A DNA stretch of 64,000 bases from Phlyctochytrium arcticum (Eukaryota > Chytridiomycota > Chytridiomycetes > Chytridiales > Chytridiaceae), in assembly GCA_025602905.1 (NCBI GenBank), contig JAHLKI010000020.1, positions 372,001 through 436,000 of the forward strand, given 5' to 3'. Shown piece after piece: positions 59,204 to 64,000 of the stretch. The notes under the pieces are model-generated. The model saw nothing but the letters and a program-made list of their open reading frames with translations, searched no databases and had not been told where the DNA came from. The translations under genes were made by a program, and so were the position numbers. Numbering within the stretch: the first letter of the stretch is position 1; the number at the start of each line of letters is the position of its first letter.

Positions 59204-61206
59204 ATGCCATCAGCGACGCAACAACATCAAATCCAACAACGACAAAAGACCCATGTTGCACGCCTCACCACCATCGCCGTCCTCCTAGCTCTGTTACCCA
59301 TCACGCTTGCGATTCCTCAGATACCAATCTGCGTCCCGGCATGTCCGGCCACGTACGAATGCCTTGCGGGGGTAGGTTTCTATCTATTTGGATTCTAGTA
59401 TTTGTTGATGCTGATTTGTGTCCTATGTAGAATACTTGTCTAAAAGTGATCCTTCAAACTCCGGAGCCTGCACCTCCCACAACTACCGTGCGACCAACAG
59501 CTATACCTCCGCCACCGCAACCAACGGCCGCATCAAGAATACCGACAGAAGAACCAATACCATCCCCTACCCCAGTCCCTTCATCATCCGTTCCACCAGT
59601 CCCGACATCCACCTTGACCAGGCAACAAAACCAGCAACCAGCAACTTCGAGTATCTCATCATCAGCAGGATCACTGCCGACAACAGACATTAATGGTGTC
59701 GTCGCTCCTCAACGGATTGACCAGACCGCGTCGAGAACTCTGGACCCTGCCACGATTGTGGCCATTATTCTGGGCGCATTGGCCGGTCTCATTGCATGTG
59801 TGGGAACGTTTGTATTTCGTCGGCGCCGGCATCAAGAAATGCGAGCGTCAGGGTATTATGGCCCGAAATCGGATGGACGGGCAAGTGTGCTGAGTGTGAT
59901 GAGTATGGGAAAGGGGTATGGGTCCGGACGTCGGTCGTGGATACGCGATAGACTGTCGGGTATGCGTGTCAGCACGGCAATACGTCCCATGTCAAAGGCT
60001 CGACTCTCGCCAACCCCCGAAAGGAAGGTTGCCGATTTGGGCGTACTTCATTCCACGACGACAACCGTGTCTTCCCAGCCCCCGCGGCTCGCCATGCCGC
60101 GCTTCTCGACGAGCATACCCTCACCCCCCACCCCACCCGTCAGATCCTCCTCCTCGCATCCCGAAAGCCCCCTCCGATCCCAATTCAACGCCCAACATCT
60201 GCCAACTTCTCCTCATCGCTCGCAGAGGCATCAGTTTCTCCAACACTCGGCTCGCCAGGAAAGTCTGTCTCCATCACACCACCATCACCAGCAGCTGCGC
60301 ACACCGGCTCATGGACGAACTTCAACTTTGTTGCATCCTCCCCCGCAAGGCGGGCTCCCCAACCTACCTCCACCTGTCCCTGTAAACTCCATCTACCGGA
60401 TTCGCGACAAGACTGATCGTCCTTTACCGCTTCTACCCCATACTGATCCATTCCATCTTTCACCCGATTCAACCGTGTGGGATTCCGAAACTCTCCGGAA
60501 ATCAATTGGCATCGAAGACCTGACGGCCGTGGTCGAAAACATGAGTTTGCCCGCGATCGTCATGCCGCAGCAGTTAAAACGAGCTCCGAGCACGGTCGTG
60601 ACTACGCAACTCGACATCGATACCCCCTCCTCATCTGAGTCCAAATGCAAACAATTGCGGACTTCATTGTCCGCCAGCTCTTTGCTACGGGCTATATCCT
60701 CCATGATGAAGCATGGCACACCACCACCCGCCGCCAACAGCCAGAGTAAACCGGTTCCGGTCGCTCCAGCCCGAATCTCGTCCCGCTCACCCACATCAGC
60801 AACCAATTCCTCATTTCCTCATACTTCTAAGCCCTCCCCACCACCTCCAGTCAAACTCGCCATTCGCCCATCCCGCAACACATCGCTCGCCGCTCCCTTG
60901 TCAGCCAAAACCTCACCCATCCGAGTCCACATCTCGAACGCACATGCCGCCCCACCTTCACCCACTCCCGCTCCCCGTTCCGTCCTCCTCCCACCCAACT
61001 GGGACGCCGACATGTACGAACAACACATTACATCCCGCTTTCCAACAGCAACCACCTCATCCGCCGCAACCACAACCTTATCCCGCATGCCCACAGGCGC
61101 CTCCGGCAAGTCCTACTTGTCGTCCGCCGGAACCGGGGCGGCCCGCTCGGAAATTTCCGAGTCCGAGAATTTTTGGGATTACCGGGAACGAAAAGCGGTG
61201 TGGTAA
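59204..61206 (+). CDS. Small-ectodomain single-pass membrane protein with Pro/Thr stalk
   Basis: Exons 59204-59371 and 59431-61206 join in phase 0 to about 647 aa. A signal peptide (TTIAVLLALLPITLA) is followed by a compact cysteine motif (CVPACPATYECLAGNTC), a Pro/Thr/Ser stalk typical of O-mannosylated fungal surface proteins, one membrane segment (TIVAIILGALAGLIACVGTF) and a basic RRRRHQ anchor. The ~450-residue cytoplasmic tail is disordered, Ser/Pro-rich and ends SESENFWDYRERKAVW. I do not recognise a domain. Its topology resembles fungal wall-stress sensors (Wsc/Mid2 type), but the ectodomain is far too small for a WSC domain, so the comparison covers layout only. The stop codon is followed by a long CT-rich 3' region. 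Confidence 0.75.
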
Positions 61207-61874
61207 ATAAAAACTGTCTCTCTCTTTGTACATATCTACATGCTTTCCTCTTTTCCGTATAGAACTTTGTTTCACTTTCGTAGACTTCGTAGAATACTTT
61301 TCTTTTGTTCTTAGCTGTACATACAAAATCTAACTCTATATACTGTTTGCATTTTTCTTTATCCCTGGCCGTGAGAATAAATGCCCCCGTCGGATAGATG
61401 GGGTTTTACATGATGGGTACTGCGCATCTCCCCCACCTCCGCAAAACAAGCGGGTTTTTAGGACGATTATAGACCTTCAATAACCGTCCCAAAATCCGGC
61501 GATTCGGCAAAGCTGCTCGACTCTTGAAGGCCGCCGTCCTCCGTCATCCCTACCGCCGCAAACATCTTCCGATCCGCGGTAGACTCATCGCACCCCGACG
61601 TGACCCAAGAAATGTCTAAAAAGACAGCATGGTTCGGTTGGTTTCCATCGCTCTCGGAATCTGACACGATGCGCCTGCCCAGAGCTGGAAGTCCATTGTC
61701 CAGGAAAGATTACATTGCATCAGCTTGCCAGAATCCTGAGGCCTTTGTGAGCTGTCTGATCTAGTGCAGACGCTGCCAGAGAAAGGTGTTCTAGATGTCA
61801 AGTTATTGGGAGAGCTCGTTGTTGAGAACTGGTGAGAACTCGACGTTGCCGTGCCCGCTCCAAAGCCATACCTC

Positions 61875-61960
61875 GTCTAGATCGTACTTTATTCCGTTTT
61901 GGGAGTTAGAGTGATCCAAAACGGACGGTCCAGAGATGGATTTGGGCGGAAGGTCGGGTC
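61875..61960 (+). repeat. Dispersed repeat, copy C
   Basis: Starts GTCTAGATCGTACTTTATTC, then CGTTTTGGGAGTTAGAGTGA and TCCAAAACGGACGGTC, ending GAGATGGATTTGGGCGGA. Closest to copy B at the 5' end and to copies A and D in the middle. Confidence 0.75.
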
Positions 61961-63278
61961 TTCGTCGACGCTCCGCAGAATAGCGGGTGGTTATAAATGA
62001 GCGGCCCGCGCAGCATGACCATGACTGTGCCATGGGCGCGTGGCTTCAAATGCTTCACACTCCACATTTCCCACGCACATTCCTTCCAAAAATGTTCACA
62101 CAGTGATTGGTTCGAGGACGAACGTAGAAAATGCCGTGTGGGTTCCCGAGCAACGAAGGTTTCCATCCAAACTGACCGCAAGGTAAAATATCACCCCACG
62201 CTTCCACCCCCTTTGCCTTGCCCGTGATCGAAGCAAAACTCAGAATCGCGCCGGTGGAACACGGATTGGGGGACGTCTTTTGTTCGTTCGGGCAAAAACT
62301 ATTTCCTTGACCTGCGGTACGTTTGATGGGTGTGCGCTAGGTTCAACTCCATCGACCGACCCTTGCTATTCGCGAGGCAATGTGTAGACCAATTCCGCCT
62401 ATAGCCCAAGATCCGGAGGAGCTTACTCTTTCCAAGTGTTTCAGACCCTCATTTCCGTTATGTATCCTCTAAAAGTGGGCAAAGTGAGAAAGACTTGAGG
62501 GATCAACTGAAGATCGACAAAGCCCATTCTGATTTCTGCGGTCTTGTCCAAGTTTGGGGTACGCTCCGACTTTGGTGAGAAAGTCCAGCAAGTATAACTT
62601 TGATCAGCAAGTTTTGGGTTCCCGATGGTCGATCAATCACGCCTGGAGACTTTTTGCGAACCATAGATTCCCAGTTCCTGCCCAAGGCAGAAACGACATT
62701 GAAGAACGGAGTTCTGTTCCCATTCTTAATCACGCTGTACGGACATACCAAAACAATTTGATGAATTTGTTGTCATTCCCAACAAAAATTGCATGACGCC
62801 TGTACGAACTTTGTTGCGGCCAAGTCAAGCAATGAAAATGCTACACCCCCACAACTCTTCAAGAACGATATTGACGGGAGGGTGAAGGAGGTTCAATTAA
62901 GCTTGTATGAATAGCGTTTATAAAAACCTTGAATAAAACTTTTTCTACTGTACTTGAGTATATACATGTTGTTGAAGAAGAACTTGCTTGATGAAAAAAC
63001 GTGGCTCTTTTCATGTTTAAAAAAGTTGTCGATTCTTGTCTTGAAGCCAAACTACGTGAATGGTGCTGCATAGATGATATCTCGCATCTCGAGACCACTG
63101 TGCCAAACCCCTTCTTGCCCTTAGTCTGAGATCAAATTCAACCTTTTCCGGCCAGCCCCTTTGCCCGGACGCGTTCTCACCGGGACGATCTGCGCTGTGA
63201 ATTTTCATCCCGAGAGACCTTCAACTCTACCCAAATCCATCACCCAAGCACCCATTTCGGGTTCCCGAAACTTCTAAA

Positions 63279-63432
63279 CCGGAATAAAGTACGATCTGGA
63301 TAAGCTCTTAGATTGAAGTTTGGGGACCGCCCCCCCAGCCATCCTTCCAGAAGGATGCGGATTTCCGGATCCGGTTACCAAAAATCTTTTTTGGGGTTGG
63401 CTGACTCTTAACCTGGAATACAGTACGGTCTG
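63279..63432 (-). repeat. Inverted partial copies of the dispersed repeat
   Basis: CCGGAATAAAGTACGATCTG (63279) is the exact reverse complement of the 5' end of copy C, and CCTGGAATACAGTACGGTCT (63412) is a diverged second one 133 bp on. Only the terminal ~20 bp are recognisable in each. Confidence 0.65.
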
Positions 63433-63572
63433 GGCAGGGTATGGTGATTTGGATCGTCACCCACACTACCGGAAGGATGAGTTTTGTCATGACACATAGA
63501 ACTTGCCACCCTCAAGCGAAAAGAATGCCACCATGTCCGTCTGATGCTACCAGAAGGATGAGTTTTTTCACA

Positions 63573-63715
63573 TTGATCGTACTGTACTCCGGTTTAGGAC
63601 TCGGGGCGACCCGAAATGGACGGTTGAGAGATGGATTTGGACCAAGAGATGGGTAATCCGGAATAAAATTCAATCTGGCTAGAGCGCTCCCGATTTGCCA
63701 TCATAAATGCCCCTG
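63573..63715 (+). repeat. Dispersed repeat, copy D
   Basis: It begins TTGATCGTACTGTACTCCGG, then CCCGAAATGGACGGTTGAGA and GATGGATTTGGAC, and ends with AATCCGGAATAAAATTCAAT followed about 30 bp later by CATAAATGCCCCTGG, which also matches the 3' end of copy A. Confidence 0.75.
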
Positions 63716-64000
63716 GGGAGATTTACCCGTCACATACATTGCTGGCAAGCTTTTTTTCGCAAGGGTGGAAGAGACTGGTGGTGGAGATGATGAAAAAAAG
63801 TTTGATAAGGCGTCCACTCAAACAAAAACAAAAGTCGTTGCATCTAACAAATAGTCCCCCCCCCCCCAAACTTTACCAAATGATACACTGTCTGAACGTG
63901 TCTCGGTGTGGAAAATGTTATAACCCACACAAAGGTATATCTTCCGTCAAATGTAAAATGTCGTTGTGTCCAGTATAAGGTCTGGGCATATGGGATGATA

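Larger units (their letters stand above)
61207..64000. other. Gene-poor, repeat-bearing right end
   Basis: About 2.8 kb without a gene that I can support; open frames are short and resemble nothing. It contains dispersed repeat copies C and D, two inverted partial copies (63279-63432) and short doublets of GGAAGGATGAGTTTT near 63471 and 63553 (the second as AGAAGGATGAGTTTT). A C10 run occurs near 63858. Confidence 0.5.

Overview
The window looks like nuclear DNA of an early-diverging, probably zoosporic (chytrid-like) fungus. Protein genes carry short GT-AG introns of about 50-90 nt. The set includes typically fungal genes (Nma111-type HtrA protease, Dhh1-type DEAD-box helicase, Mdm1-like sorting nexin, Crypton transposon) together with proteins that resemble flagellar or ciliary families (an ERICH3-like N-terminus, an EDR1/ARMC3-C-terminus-like domain, two cyclic-nucleotide-binding proteins). 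The lineage is inferred from gene content; no rRNA is present to settle it.

Layout. 1-9.4 kb is mobile-element rich: the 3' part of a DD35E integrase-like gene that runs in from the left, a 46-bp minisatellite, a seven-exon gene on the minus strand whose C-terminus reads as a divergent HECT ubiquitin ligase, and an apparently intact nine-exon Crypton tyrosine recombinase. 10.6-25.8 kb is compact housekeeping DNA: NMA111-like protease, Dhh1-like helicase (minus), a TM-PXA-C2-RGS-PX-Nexin_C protein, an ABCF ATPase and an EDR1-like single-domain protein. 26.4-36.5 kb is one giant gene (about 3258 aa) with an ERICH3-like N-terminal module, an IQ motif and about 30 copies of a 66-75 residue repeat. 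36.9-47.2 kb holds a serine racemase/hydroxyaspartate dehydratase family enzyme, a tandem pair of cyclic-nucleotide-binding-domain genes (minus) and an indoleamine 2,3-dioxygenase with a possible mitochondrial presequence (minus). 49.2 kb carries a tRNA-Leu(AAG). 49.7-61.2 kb encodes three surface proteins: a single-pass SH3 protein, a GPI-anchored periplasmic-binding-protein-like protein, and a small single-pass protein with a Pro/Thr-rich stalk. 55.4-59.2 and 61.2-64 kb are gene-poor and contain a dispersed ~110-140 bp repeat family, a 300-bp-period direct repeat and a possible TnpB/Fanzor relic.

The genes do not form an operon-like pathway. Possible functional groupings are a zoospore/flagellar neighbourhood (about 24.5-45.1 kb) and a cell-surface group (49.7-61.2 kb). 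Gene models with several exons were spliced by eye, checking reading phase at every junction for the HECT-like, Crypton, ABCF, repeat-protein, IDO and binding-protein genes. Other exon borders are approximate.
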